Assembly (NCBI RefSeq): GCF_004168625.1 | Contig: NZ_SDWW01000039.1 | Span: forward strand, 1 to 44,757 | From: Pengzhenrongella frigida | GTDB taxonomy: Bacteria > Actinomycetota > Actinomycetes > Actinomycetales > Cellulomonadaceae | Direction: 5' to 3' | Length of the DNA: 44,757 nt | In this document: positions 9,224 to 17,118 of the stretch, in pieces | How the letters are laid out: every line of letters begins with the position of its first letter | Numbering within the stretch: position 1 is the stretch's first letter | The notes under the pieces: model-generated | The model's database searches: none | Seen by the model: only the letters and a program-made list of their open reading frames with translations | Told to the model about the DNA's origin: nothing | Program-made: the position numbers and the translations under genes

Positions 9224-11760
9224 GCACACCCGAAGCGGACGACGCCGCCCCCGACCGGGCCCGGAAGGGTCGGCTGACGGTCTACTTCGGTGCTGCGCCG
9301 GGGGTCGGGAAGACCTACGCGATGCTCGACGAGGCGCATCGGCGCGCGGCCCGGGGAACCGACGTCGTCGTCGGACTCGTCGAGACCCACGGCCGTGCCG
9401 CGATCACGGCACAGCTCGAGGGGCTCGAGATCCTGCCGCGCCGGGTGCTCGAGCACCAGGGCGTCGAGTTCACCGAGCTCGACCTCGACGCGCTGCTGCG
9501 ACGCGCACCCCAGGTCGCGATGGTCGACGAGCTCGCGCACACGAACGTCCCCGGCTCGCGCAACCCCAAGCGCTGGCAGGACGTGCACGAGCTGCTCGAC
9601 GCCGGCATCAACGTGGTCACCACGGTCAACGTCCAGCACCTCGAGTCGCTGAACGACGAGGTCGTGGCGATCACCGGTGTGCGGCAGCGCGAGACGGTTC
9701 CCGACCACGTGGTCCGCGACGCCGACCAGATCCAGCTGATCGATCTGCCGCCGTCGGCCCTGCGTCGTCGGCTCGCGCACGGCAACATCTACCGCGCGGA
9801 GCAGATCGACGCGTCGCTGTCGTCCTACTTCCGGCTCGGTAACCTCACCGCGTTGCGTGAGCTGGCGCTGCTCTGGCTCGCCGACCGGGTCGACGACGCG
9901 CTCCTGACCTACCGCCGGGACCACCGCATCGAGGGAACCTGGCCGGCCCGCGAACGGGTCGTCGTGGCCGTGACCGGCGGGCCGGAGAGCGAGACCCTCA
10001 TCCGGCGCGGTGCCCGGATCGCCCAGCGGGCAGCGGGCTCGGAGCTGCTGGCGGTGCACGTGCTGGCCACCGACGGGCTGCCGAGCGCCCCGCCGGCCGC
10101 GATCGCCGCGCAGCGCGCCCTGGTCGAGTCGCTCGGCGGGGTGCTGCACACCGTGGTGGGGGAGGAGGTGGCCTCGGCTGTCGTCGACTTCGCGACGGGG
10201 GTGAACGCGACCATGATCGTCGTGGGCGTCTCGCGGCGAAACCGGTTCCGCGAAGCCCTGTCGGAGAGCAACGGCGTGGAGATCGCCCGGCTCGCCGAGA
10301 CCATCGACGTGCACCTCGTCACCCACGCGGGCGCACGGGCCGGACGGCGACCCTCGGCGCACCCGACGCCACTCTCGGCGCGACGGACGGTAGCCGGCTG
10401 GACGCTCGCCGTGGCCGGTCCGGCCGCGCTCACCGCCCTCCTGCTACTCCCTCGAGCGCAGATCGCCCTGCCGACCGAGCTCATGCTCTACCTCGCGCTC
10501 ACGGTCGCGGTCGCCCTCGTCGGCGGGCTCTGGCCCTCCATCGTCAGCGCGATCACCGGCTTCCTGGCCCTCAACTACTTCTTCACCCAGCCGACGGGGT
10601 TCCTCACGATCGGCGACCCCGAGAACGTCCTGGCGCTGGCCGTCTTCGTGGTGGTGGCCGCCGCCGTGGCCTCCGTCGTCGACCTGGCCGCCCGTCGGAC
10701 CGGCCAGGCGTTCCGGGCGCGGGCGGAGGCATCCGCGCTGGCGGCGGTGTCCCGGTCGGTGCTCTCGGGCGAGGACACCACCCAGGCGCTCGTCGACCGG
10801 TTGCGCGAGACGTTCAACCTCTCCGGGGTCGCCCTGCTGGAGCGTGACTCCGATCGCGGCCCGTGGCGCGCGCTGGCCGCAGCCGGCACGGCCCCGGCCC
10901 GGAGCCCCGACCAGGCCCAGACGGTCGTCACCATCGACCCCCGTCGCGTGCTCGCCCTGGACGGTCGGGTGCTCCCGGCCAGCGACCGTCGGGTGCTCGA
11001 GGCCTTCGCGGCCCAGGCGGGCGTCGTGCTGGAGTACCGGCGCCTGCGGGAGGGGGCCGAGCGCGCCCGGGTGGCGGCGGAGGCCGATGTGGCGCGCACC
11101 GCGCTGCTCGCCGCGGTGTCGCACGACCTGCGCACCCCGCTCGCCACGATCCGCACCGCGATCGACGGCCTCGTCTCGCCGGACATGCAGCTGGACGCAG
11201 CCGACACGGCAGTCCTCGTCGGGACGGTCAACGACGCGACGGCCCGCCTGGAGCGCCTGATCGACAACCTCCTGGATCTGTCCCGCCTGCAGACGGGCAG
11301 CGTGCGCCCCGTGCTGCGAGCAACCAGCATGGACGAGGTCGTGCCGCTGGCGGTGGCGGACTTCGCTCCGGGAGACGTGCTCGTCGATGCGCCCGAGACG
11401 CTGCCGTTCGTGCGCACCGACCCCGGGCTGCTCGAGCGGGTGGTGGCCAATCTCGTCTCCAACGCCGTCCGTCACTCGCCCGCGGGGGTCCCGGTCCGGG
11501 TCACCGGCTCGGCCACCCGGCGCAGCCTCGAGCTGCGCGTGGTCGACACCGGTCCCGGCCTGACCGACGAGCTCAAGGAGCGCATGTTCGAGCCGTTCCA
11601 GCGCCTCGGGGACTCGTCCCCCGGCGGGCTGGGTCTGGGGCTCGCCGTCGCGCGCGGGCTCGCGGCCGCCGTCGGCGCGGACCTCGCTGCGGAGGACACC
11701 CCCGGCGGCGGCCTGACCATGGTGCTCGCGGTCCCGCTCGCGGTCGAGGACCTGTCATGA
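9220..11760 (+). CDS. kdpD: KdpD, sensor histidine kinase for potassium limitation
   Basis: An 846-residue sensor kinase starting at the GTG that overlaps the kdpC stop. Domain order: KdpD N-terminal domain with Walker-like GAAPGVGKT and the DELAHTNVPGSRNPKRWQD region (to about residue 235), a USP-like domain (about 245-375), four transmembrane segments (about 385-495), a GAF-like region, then the kinase core. The phosphoacceptor is H635 in AVSHDLRTPLATIR. ATP-binding boxes follow (NLVSNAVRHSP, DTGPGLTDELKERMFEPF, GLGLGLAVARGLA). It would phosphorylate KdpE and is co-transcribed with the pump it controls. Confidence 0.96.
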   Translation: MSTPEADDAAPDRARKGRLTVYFGAAPGVGKTYAMLDEAHRRAARGTDVVVGLVETHGRAAITAQLEGLEILPRRVLEHQGVEFTELDLDALLRRAPQVAMVDELAHTNVPGSRNPKRWQDVHELLDAGINVVTTVNVQHLESLNDEVVAITGVRQRETVPDHVVRDADQIQLIDLPPSALRRRLAHGNIYRAEQIDASLSSYFRLGNLTALRELALLWLADRVDDALLTYRRDHRIEGTWPARERVVVAVTGGPESETLIRRGARIAQRAAGSELLAVHVLATDGLPSAPPAAIAAQRALVESLGGVLHTVVGEEVASAVVDFATGVNATMIVVGVSRRNRFREALSESNGVEIARLAETIDVHLVTHAGARAGRRPSAHPTPLSARRTVAGWTLAVAGPAALTALLLLPRAQIALPTELMLYLALTVAVALVGGLWPSIVSAITGFLALNYFFTQPTGFLTIGDPENVLALAVFVVVAAAVASVVDLAARRTGQAFRARAEASALAAVSRSVLSGEDTTQALVDRLRETFNLSGVALLERDSDRGPWRALAAAGTAPARSPDQAQTVVTIDPRRVLALDGRVLPASDRRVLEAFAAQAGVVLEYRRLREGAERARVAAEADVARTALLAAVSHDLRTPLATIRTAIDGLVSPDMQLDAADTAVLVGTVNDATARLERLIDNLLDLSRLQTGSVRPVLRATSMDEVVPLAVADFAPGDVLVDAPETLPFVRTDPGLLERVVANLVSNAVRHSPAGVPVRVTGSATRRSLELRVVDTGPGLTDELKERMFEPFQRLGDSSPGGLGLGLAVARGLAAAVGADLAAEDTPGGGLTMVLAVPLAVEDLS

Positions 11761-12443
11761 CCGGGTCCCGGATCCTCGTGGTCGACGACGAGCCTGGGCT
11801 CGTCCACGCCCTGGCGATCAACCTGCGCGCGCACGGCTGGGAGGTCTGCACCGCCGCCGACGGCGCCCACGCGCTCGACCTGGCGGCGAGCTGCCACCCC
11901 GACGTCGTGCTCCTCGACCTCGGGCTGCCCGATCTCTCCGGGCTCGACGTCATCGCCGGGATCCGCGGCTGGAGCCGGGTGCCGATCGTCGTGCTCTCGG
12001 CCCGTCAGCACGGCGAGGACAAGGTCGAGGCCCTCGACGCGGGCGCGGACGACTATGTGACCAAGCCGTTCGCGATGAACGAGCTGCTCGCGCGGCTGCG
12101 CGCGGCCGTGCGCCGGGCGACCCCGGGCGACCTCACCGATGCGGTGGTCGAGGCGGGCGACCTCAGCATCGACCTGGCTAGGCGGCGCGTCCTGCGTTCC
12201 GGGGTCGAGGTGCGCCTCAGCCCCACCGAATGGGCACTCATCGAGGTGCTCGTGCGCAACCGGGGAAAGCTGGTGGGCCGGGTGCAGCTGCTGCAGGAGG
12301 TCTGGGGACCGTCCTACACGACCGAGACCGGCTACCTGCGCGTCTACACCGCGCAGCTGCGTCGCAAGCTCGAGCAGGATCCCGCGCACCCGCGGCACAT
12401 CATCACCCAGCCGGGGATGGGCTACATCTTCGAAACCACCTGA
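11757..12443 (+). CDS. kdpE: KdpE, OmpR-family response regulator
   Basis: A 228-residue response regulator with a receiver domain (residues 1-120; acidic pair DDE near the start, phosphoacceptor D54 in LLDLGLPD, conserved K in YVTKPF) and a C-terminal winged-helix DNA-binding domain (about 130-228, ending PGMGYIFETT). Its ATG overlaps the kdpD stop. It is expected to activate kdpFABC transcription in low K+, probably through the direct repeats near 4327-4369. The operon ends here and meets the convergent LysR gene after 21 bases. Confidence 0.96.
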   Translation: MTGSRILVVDDEPGLVHALAINLRAHGWEVCTAADGAHALDLAASCHPDVVLLDLGLPDLSGLDVIAGIRGWSRVPIVVLSARQHGEDKVEALDAGADDYVTKPFAMNELLARLRAAVRRATPGDLTDAVVEAGDLSIDLARRRVLRSGVEVRLSPTEWALIEVLVRNRGKLVGRVQLLQEVWGPSYTTETGYLRVYTAQLRRKLEQDPAHPRHIITQPGMGYIFETT

Positions 12444-12464
12444 CCGGTCGGCCGGGCGACCCGG

Positions 12465-13496
12465 CTACCGCCGGCCGCGACGGGACTTCGGCGCGGCCTT
12501 GGCCGGCTTGCGCGCCGACGGGGCCGGGCGCTTCGCACCGCCGCCGCCGCCCGACGCCCGGGAGCGCCCGGCCGCCGGCTCGGCCGAGCGGGCGCCGGCG
12601 TCACGGGCCGGGGTGGGGGTGGCCCGCGAGCTCTGCGCGGACCGGCCCCGCACGATGCCGATGAACTCCTCGATCTCCGGGGTCGTCCGGTCGGCGAGCC
12701 ACGCCAGCGCGACGTGCGACTCGGCGACGTCGACCACCGGGAGATACGTCACATCCTTGCGATGGTTCATCCGGGCAACCGACTGCGGGACGATCACGAC
12801 GCCGATCCCGGCGGCCACGAGCGCGACGGCGTCGGCCATCGTCCGCATCGCCGGGAGCGGGCGCCGTTCGACGGTGCGTCCGGTCGCGGCCGCATCGCGC
12901 CACTCGGGCACGGTGTTCGGGTCCTGGAGCAGGTGCTCGTCGACCAGATCGGCCACCGTCACCATGTCCAGCAGGGTCGCGGGGTGGTCCTTCGGGACGA
13001 CCACCACCGGGAGCTCGGCGTAGAGAGCGATCGTGCTCAGGCCGGCCTGCGCGATGGGCAGCCGGACGAAGCTCACGTCGACAATTCCGGCGTGCAGGGC
13101 GCTGACCTGGTTCTCTACATCGGTGCGCACCACCTTCAGCGGGGCGTCGGGCTTGCGATCGGCCCACAGCCGGGTCCACTTGGAGACCGTGACGCCGGGC
13201 ATGATGCCGATCGTGAACGGCTCGGGGGCGTCGTCGTCGCTGCGGGGAGCGGCCTGCGCGAGGTCGTCCTGCGCGATCCGGAGCCGGGCCTGCTCGAGGA
13301 GCTCCACACCGGCCGGGGTGAGCTCGGTGCGCTCGGACGGACGCACGAACAGCTCGACGCCGAGCTCGGCCTCGAGCTCGAGGAGCGCACGGCTGACGGT
13401 CGGGCGGGCCACGTGCAGCGCCGCCGCCGCCCGGCCGAAGTGCAGATGGTCGGCTACGGCGGCGAGGTATCGCAGCCTCACCAGATCGACGTCCAC
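12465..13496 (-). CDS. LysR-family transcriptional regulator with basic C-terminal tail
   Basis: A LysR-type regulator of 343 residues from the chosen GTG start, which has GAGGAG six bases upstream. A GTG at 13532 would add 12 residues but has no ribosome binding site. The winged HTH is at the N-terminus (LVRLRYLAAVADHLHFGRAA, then ARPTVSRALLELEAELG), followed by a periplasmic-binding-like effector domain to about residue 295. The last 45 residues are a Lys/Arg/Ala/Pro-rich tail with histone H1-like character (KRPAPSARKPAKAAPKSRRG), unusual for the family. It is divergent from the DUF5997 gene with about 80 bp between, so it may regulate that gene and itself. Confidence 0.88.
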   Translation of the reverse strand: MDVDLVRLRYLAAVADHLHFGRAAAALHVARPTVSRALLELEAELGVELFVRPSERTELTPAGVELLEQARLRIAQDDLAQAAPRSDDDAPEPFTIGIMPGVTVSKWTRLWADRKPDAPLKVVRTDVENQVSALHAGIVDVSFVRLPIAQAGLSTIALYAELPVVVVPKDHPATLLDMVTVADLVDEHLLQDPNTVPEWRDAAATGRTVERRPLPAMRTMADAVALVAAGIGVVIVPQSVARMNHRKDVTYLPVVDVAESHVALAWLADRTTPEIEEFIGIVRGRSAQSSRATPTPARDAGARSAEPAAGRSRASGGGGGAKRPAPSARKPAKAAPKSRRGRR

Positions 13497-13576
13497 GGCC
13501 TGCTCCTCGCTCCCGCCCGGCTCGGATGGCACGGTGTGGTCCCAGGCTAGGCGAGGCTGGCGGATATCATGACGGG

Positions 13577-13990
13577 ATGACCTCGGCCAAGACTCAGCAG
13601 ACCATGAAGCCGGTGACGGCTGCGAAGAAGCTGGGCATCCACCTCGCAGCAGCTCCGGAGTCCTTCCGGGACGCCCCGGCGGTGACCCGATCCGAGCTCG
13701 CCGGGCTGATGACCACCCCGCCCGCGTGGCTCAAGGAGCTGCACGAGAACGGCCCGCACCCCCGCGAGGTGGTGGCGAGCCGGTTGGGTGTCTCCATCGC
13801 CGGGCTCGTGCGCGGCGGGATCACCGAGCCGCTGCTGACCTCCGAGATCGTCGAGCTGAGCCAGAAGCCGCCGGCGTGGCTCGTGCGGGAGCGGGCGATC
13901 CAGGCCGACGTGCGAGCCGAGGACGAGCGCGTCGCGGCGCGTGACGCCGAGCGCCGGTCCCGTCCGACCGGTCCGCGCCCCACGCGCTGA
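13577..13990 (+). CDS. DUF5997 family protein
   Basis: A 137-residue soluble protein that I match to DUF5997, a conserved actinobacterial family commonly found beside a LysR gene. Visible features are an N-terminal KPVTAAKKLGIHL, a middle segment with TPPAWLKELHENGPHPREVV followed by a short HTH-like stretch (ASRLGVSIAGLVRGG), and a charged C-terminal helix rich in Arg/Glu. Its function is unknown. A TATCAT hexamer at 13565-13570 could be a -10 element placing the transcript start at or near the ATG, which would make it a leaderless mRNA. The start codon is not backed by a ribosome binding site. Confidence 0.8.
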   Translation: MTSAKTQQTMKPVTAAKKLGIHLAAAPESFRDAPAVTRSELAGLMTTPPAWLKELHENGPHPREVVASRLGVSIAGLVRGGITEPLLTSEIVELSQKPPAWLVRERAIQADVRAEDERVAARDAERRSRPTGPRPTR

Positions 13991-14146
13991 GCGCTCGACG
14001 GCGGCACGTCGTGACCTCCGACGACGACGCTGCTCGCCGGGGCAGGACGCGCGCGGTCGTCCGGTCGTCACCGGCGATCGCCCACCATGTCGGTGGCCCC
14101 ACCTAACGTTCCGCACATCGCATCGGGTGCGGACGCAGGAGGCACG

Positions 14147-14881
14147 ATGGACATCGACGAGGCACGGATTCTGGCTACCCAGCTCATGGGGCACCACCGG
14201 CTGACGGGATGGCGGCTGGTCTTCGACCACGCGCGCACCCGGGCCGGGGTGTGCCGGTACGACCGCCGCGAGATCGGGCTGAGCCGGGTGCTCACCGCGC
14301 TGCACCCGCCCGATCTGGTCCGCGAGACGATCCTCCACGAGATCGCCCACGCCCTGACCGGGCCGGGGCACGCCCACGACGCCGTCTGGCGCGCGACCGC
14401 ACTGTCCATCGGCGGGGACGGCACGCGGTCCGTAAGCGCCCACGCGCCCCGGCCGCCCGCGCCGTGGGTCGGCGAGTGCGCGCGTGGTCACCAGGTCACC
14501 AGGCATCGCCGGCCGACCCGGCCCGCCTCCTGCCTGCTGTGCGGCCCGAACTTCGACCCCGCGCACCTGGTCGACTGGCGGCTGCACGGTCGCACGGTGC
14601 CGCTGTCCGCGGCGTACGAGACCGAGCTGGCGCGGATCCGGGCGACCCAGGAGCGGGACCGGTCGACGGCTGCCCAGCGCGGCGAGGGCTCGGCGACCCG
14701 GCCCCGGTTGTCGGGCCAGACGCCGCTGCCCGTCGGGACGGTGGTCGTCCTGCACGGCGCGGGCAAGTACGCCGGGCTCACCGGTCGGATCGAGAAGCGC
14801 GGTCGCACCCGCTATCACGTGCGCACCCGGGTCGGCACGGTGACGGCTCCGTTCGCCCTGGTTCGGACCCTTCTGCGCTAG
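14147..14881 (+). CDS. SprT-like zinc metalloprotease-domain protein
   Basis: A 244-residue protein starting at an ATG with AGGAGG four bases upstream. The SprT-like domain spans about residues 1-150 with the zinc motif HEIAH (H64, E65, H68) in LHEIAHALTGPGHAHDAVW. A treble-clef zinc ribbon follows (GECARGHQ, then SCLLCGPNF). The C-terminal 60 residues form a KOW/SH3-like segment (LPVGTVVVLHGAGKYAGLTG to the end), suggesting nucleic acid or protein binding. Eukaryotic relatives (Spartan) cleave DNA-protein crosslinks; bacterial ones are mostly uncharacterised. A candidate -10 (TAACGT) is at 14104-14109. Confidence 0.82.
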   Translation: MDIDEARILATQLMGHHRLTGWRLVFDHARTRAGVCRYDRREIGLSRVLTALHPPDLVRETILHEIAHALTGPGHAHDAVWRATALSIGGDGTRSVSAHAPRPPAPWVGECARGHQVTRHRRPTRPASCLLCGPNFDPAHLVDWRLHGRTVPLSAAYETELARIRATQERDRSTAAQRGEGSATRPRLSGQTPLPVGTVVVLHGAGKYAGLTGRIEKRGRTRYHVRTRVGTVTAPFALVRTLLR

Positions 14882-14964
14882 TCCGTCGGCTGCGCGCGGG
14901 CGGGCTAGGGGGTGACAGGTCTAGCGTCAGGAGCACAAGACAGGACCACACGAAGGAGTGCGTC

Positions 14965-15318
14965 ATGGTGTCTCACGTAAACCCCGAGGGCCTCACCGGC
15001 CGGCAGCGCGACGAGACGGAGGCGGAGAAGCTCAAAGCCGACGCGCTCAATGAGCCGGACTCGGTCACCGGCGGTCGCAACGAGGACCCCGGGACCGAGA
15101 CGGACGCCGACCGCTTCCGCTCTGCAGGCCTGGACGAACCGAAGTCGGTGTCCGGGAACATCAACGAGGACCCCGGCACCGAGACCGATGCCGATCGCCT
15201 CCGTTCGGAAGGCCTGGACGAGCCGGCGTCGGTGTCCGGAATCACGAACCCGGATCCCGGCACGGCAGATGAGGCCGACCGGCTCCGCGCGTCCGGGATC
15301 GACGGCGCGGACGACTGA
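14965..15318 (+). CDS. acidic tandem-repeat hydrophilic protein (28-residue repeats)
   Basis: A 117-residue, strongly acidic, very hydrophilic protein with no cysteine, tryptophan or signal peptide. AAGGAG lies 6 bases before the ATG. After a 16-residue head (MVSHVNPEGLTGRQRD) it consists of three 28-residue repeats and a 17-residue partial fourth. The unit reads roughly ETDADRLRSxGLDEP, then xSVSGxxNEDPGT. Repeats differ at several positions, so the array is old or under selection. I do not recognise a family. Composition resembles disordered stress-protective hydrophilins, which is only a guess. It ends about 60 bp before a strong bidirectional hairpin. Confidence 0.75.
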   Translation: MVSHVNPEGLTGRQRDETEAEKLKADALNEPDSVTGGRNEDPGTETDADRFRSAGLDEPKSVSGNINEDPGTETDADRLRSEGLDEPASVSGITNPDPGTADEADRLRASGIDGADD

Positions 15319-15380
15319 CGACTAACGACCACGACGGACGACGGACGGCTCAGGCGAGCTACCTACCGCCGGCGCGTGCT

Positions 15381-15422
15381 ACCCGGCCCCGGATCGTGCA
15401 CTCGTGCGATCCGGGGCCGGGT
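15381..15422. terminator. bidirectional hairpin terminator between repeat-protein gene and deoC
   Basis: A perfect 15-bp stem (CCCGGCCCCGGATCG paired with its complement, 15382-15396 and 15407-15421, plus an outer A-T pair) encloses a 10-base loop. It lies between convergent genes, 62 bases after the repeat-protein stop and about 70 bases beyond the deoC stop, so it can serve both strands. No T-tract, as usual in GC-rich actinobacteria. Confidence 0.8.
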
Positions 15423-15438
15423 GTCGTTGCGCTCCAGA

Positions 15439-15513
15439 CGGCTCAGTACTGGTGGCAGACCGTCGGCTCGGTGCTGGTCGGAGCCTGTCGGCTCAGTACT
15501 GGTCGGAGCCTGA
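15439..15513. repeat. 25-bp tandem repeat, three copies, spanning the deoC stop codon
   Basis: Three copies begin at 15439, 15464 and 15489. The right-hand copy contains the last codons and stop of deoC on the minus strand (GSDQY then stop). The other two copies lie downstream of the stop and keep the CGGCTC(A/G)GT(A/G)CTGGT core, with the leftmost copy diverged in its last ten bases. The gene's 3' end has been duplicated in tandem. The period is not a multiple of three. Confidence 0.85.
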
Positions 15514-16215
15514 CGGTACGGCCGCCGTGGCGCCGTCGAGCTCGGCCAGGATCGCGGCGGTGCCCGACAGCCCGAGGCGGGTGGCGCCGGCGTCGATCAT
15601 CGCCTGCACGGCAGCGGCCGTGCGGATGCCGCCCGAGGCCTTTACCCCGAGCCGGCCGCCCACCGTGCGGGCCATGAGCTCGACGGCGTGCACGCTCGCG
15701 CCGCCGGCCGGGTTGAACCCGGTCGAGGTCTTGACGAAGTCGGCACCGGCGGACTCCGCCGCCCGGCACGAGCCGACGATCTGCTCGTCCGTGAGCAGCG
15801 CGGACTCGATGATCACCTTGAGCAGGTGCGGGGCGGGCACGGCGGACCGCACGGCGGCGATGTCCGCCTCGACACCCGACCAGTCGCCCGCCGCGACGAG
15901 CCCCAGGTTGATGACCATGTCGACCTCGTCGGCGCCGTCGGCGACGGACCGCGCGGCCTCGGCGCGCTTGATCTCGGTGTGGTGGGTACCCGCCGGGAAT
16001 CCGCAGACGGCGACAACGCGCAGACCGTCGGCGCTCACCGGGAGCAGCGAGGGGGACAGGCACACCGCACCGACGCCGAGCCGCTGCGCCTCGGCGACGA
16101 ACGCACTCGCCTGGGCCGCCGTCGTCTGCGGCAGCAGCAGCGTGTGGTCGACGATCCGCGCGAGCTCGTCGCGTGCGATCGGCGTCGATTCGGGGGCGTG
16201 CTCAGAACTGGTCAC
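15493..16215 (-). CDS. deoC: DeoC, deoxyribose-phosphate aldolase
   Basis: A 240-residue class I aldolase that splits 2-deoxyribose-5-phosphate into acetaldehyde and glyceraldehyde-3-phosphate during deoxynucleoside salvage. Family motifs are present: [12 protein letters not shown] near the N-terminus, [27 protein letters not shown], the Schiff-base lysine K162 in DFVKTSTGF, and the second lysine K192 in VKASGGIR. The start is GTG with AAGGAG (15 bases 221-226 of the 16.2-kb block, on the minus strand at 16226-16221) five bases upstream. Its last 25 bases are the first unit of a tandem repeat. It appears to be a single-gene unit here, without other deo genes nearby. Confidence 0.95.
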   Translation of the reverse strand: MTSSEHAPESTPIARDELARIVDHTLLLPQTTAAQASAFVAEAQRLGVGAVCLSPSLLPVSADGLRVVAVCGFPAGTHHTEIKRAEAARSVADGADEVDMVINLGLVAAGDWSGVEADIAAVRSAVPAPHLLKVIIESALLTDEQIVGSCRAAESAGADFVKTSTGFNPAGGASVHAVELMARTVGGRLGVKASGGIRTAAAVQAMIDAGATRLGLSGTAAILAELDGATAAVPSGSDQY

Positions 16216-16427
16216 AAGATCTCCTTAGAGCGGTTCCAGCCGGAGAGCAGTCACTCGATCCAGCCGATCTTCACCGGGCGCGGTCCCTCGCCCGGCCTGT
16301 CCATGATAGGGCGCGACGAGCCGCCTGCCGGGCGCGGACCTCCAGGTCACGCCCCGGCCCGTGGACGGCGAGGCGAGGATGACGGGCTCTCGCCACCGGC
16401 GCTCGCCCGCCATGGTTCGGCGGCGTA

Positions 16428-16907
16428 CTACGTGGCCTGCTTCGCCTGTGCCCACGCGTCACCCAAGGTGACGGGCGCCTGCTGCCCGTGAGCTCGTGCG
16501 TGCGCATCGAGCAGCGCGCTCCTCTGGGCGTCGGACGCGGCCCGACGTCGCAGGTAGCTGTCGAGCGAGACGGGGGTGTGCGTGCCGAGCGGCGCCGCCT
16601 CCATGAGCTTCATGGGTGCGTGCGGGTGGGTCGCGATCTGCGCGCGCATCTCGGGGAAGCGCTCGAGCATCTCCTCGAGCGCGACCTGCGGCACGGCCTC
16701 ATTGGCGAGCAGTGCCCCGCGGATCCCTGGATCGGGGTCCCGTGCAAGCAGCGCAACTCCTTCTGCGGGCATGTTCGCGTCGCCGGCGACGTCGAGGCGC
16801 GCTGCCGTGTCACCGTGCCGCGCCACCTCCATCAGGTGAGTGGCCGTGAATCGGGGACCCGAGCGGCCCCGGTCGGACGTGCCTCCGGCGGCCTCGTGAT
16901 TCGCCAT
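16428..16907 (-). CDS. LRV-type leucine-rich repeat variant protein
   Basis: A 159-residue soluble protein from the ATG at 16907, preceded by GAAAGGGG. A longer frame reaches upstream but lacks a plausible start and coding-like composition. Residues 28-115 hold alpha-helical repeats of the leucine-rich-repeat-variant type, for example RLDVAGDANMPAEGVALLA, RDPDPGIRGALLANEAVP and FPEMRAQIATHPHAPMKLM. The repeats consist of short helices with conserved Ala, Asp-Pro and Pro positions. The C-terminal third is a charged helix (YLRRRAASDAQRSALLDAHA). LRV and HEAT-like proteins mediate protein binding, but the partner is unknown. The 212 bases between it and deoC hold nothing I recognise. Confidence 0.72.
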   Translation of the reverse strand: MANHEAAGGTSDRGRSGPRFTATHLMEVARHGDTAARLDVAGDANMPAEGVALLARDPDPGIRGALLANEAVPQVALEEMLERFPEMRAQIATHPHAPMKLMEAAPLGTHTPVSLDSYLRRRAASDAQRSALLDAHARAHGQQAPVTLGDAWAQAKQAT

Positions 16908-17065
16908 CCTGCTGCCCCTTTCCTCGGTACCGAGCGCGGACGCTGGGGGACCGTTGCTCGCGGCCCTCTCCTTGAAGTGTCGCGCGAAATGCCCCGGTCT
17001 GTGCTGATGATCTGGGCGACACCCGCGTGACGCGCTGCCACCGACGCGGTCCCCGACGTCGGACA

Positions 17066-17107
17066 TGAGATGGCCCCGGTGAGCGTCAGCTCACCGGGGC
17101 CATCTCA
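17066..17107 (-). terminator. strong hairpin terminator after nrdJ
   Basis: A perfect 19-bp stem (17066-17084 with 17089-17107, TGAGATGGCCCCGGTGAGC and its complement) closes a 4-base GTCA loop. It starts 12 bases beyond the nrdJ stop on the minus strand, and separates nrdJ from the LRV gene. This is a very stable rho-independent-type hairpin without a T-tract. Confidence 0.88.
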
Positions 17108-17118
17108 GCTACCCATTC

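Noticed and set aside
16908-17066. N-terminal extension of the LRV protein to 212 residues
   Set aside because: The extension is Arg/His/Gly-rich, lacks a ribosome binding site and would run into the nrdJ terminator; the ATG at 16907 has a good ribosome binding site.
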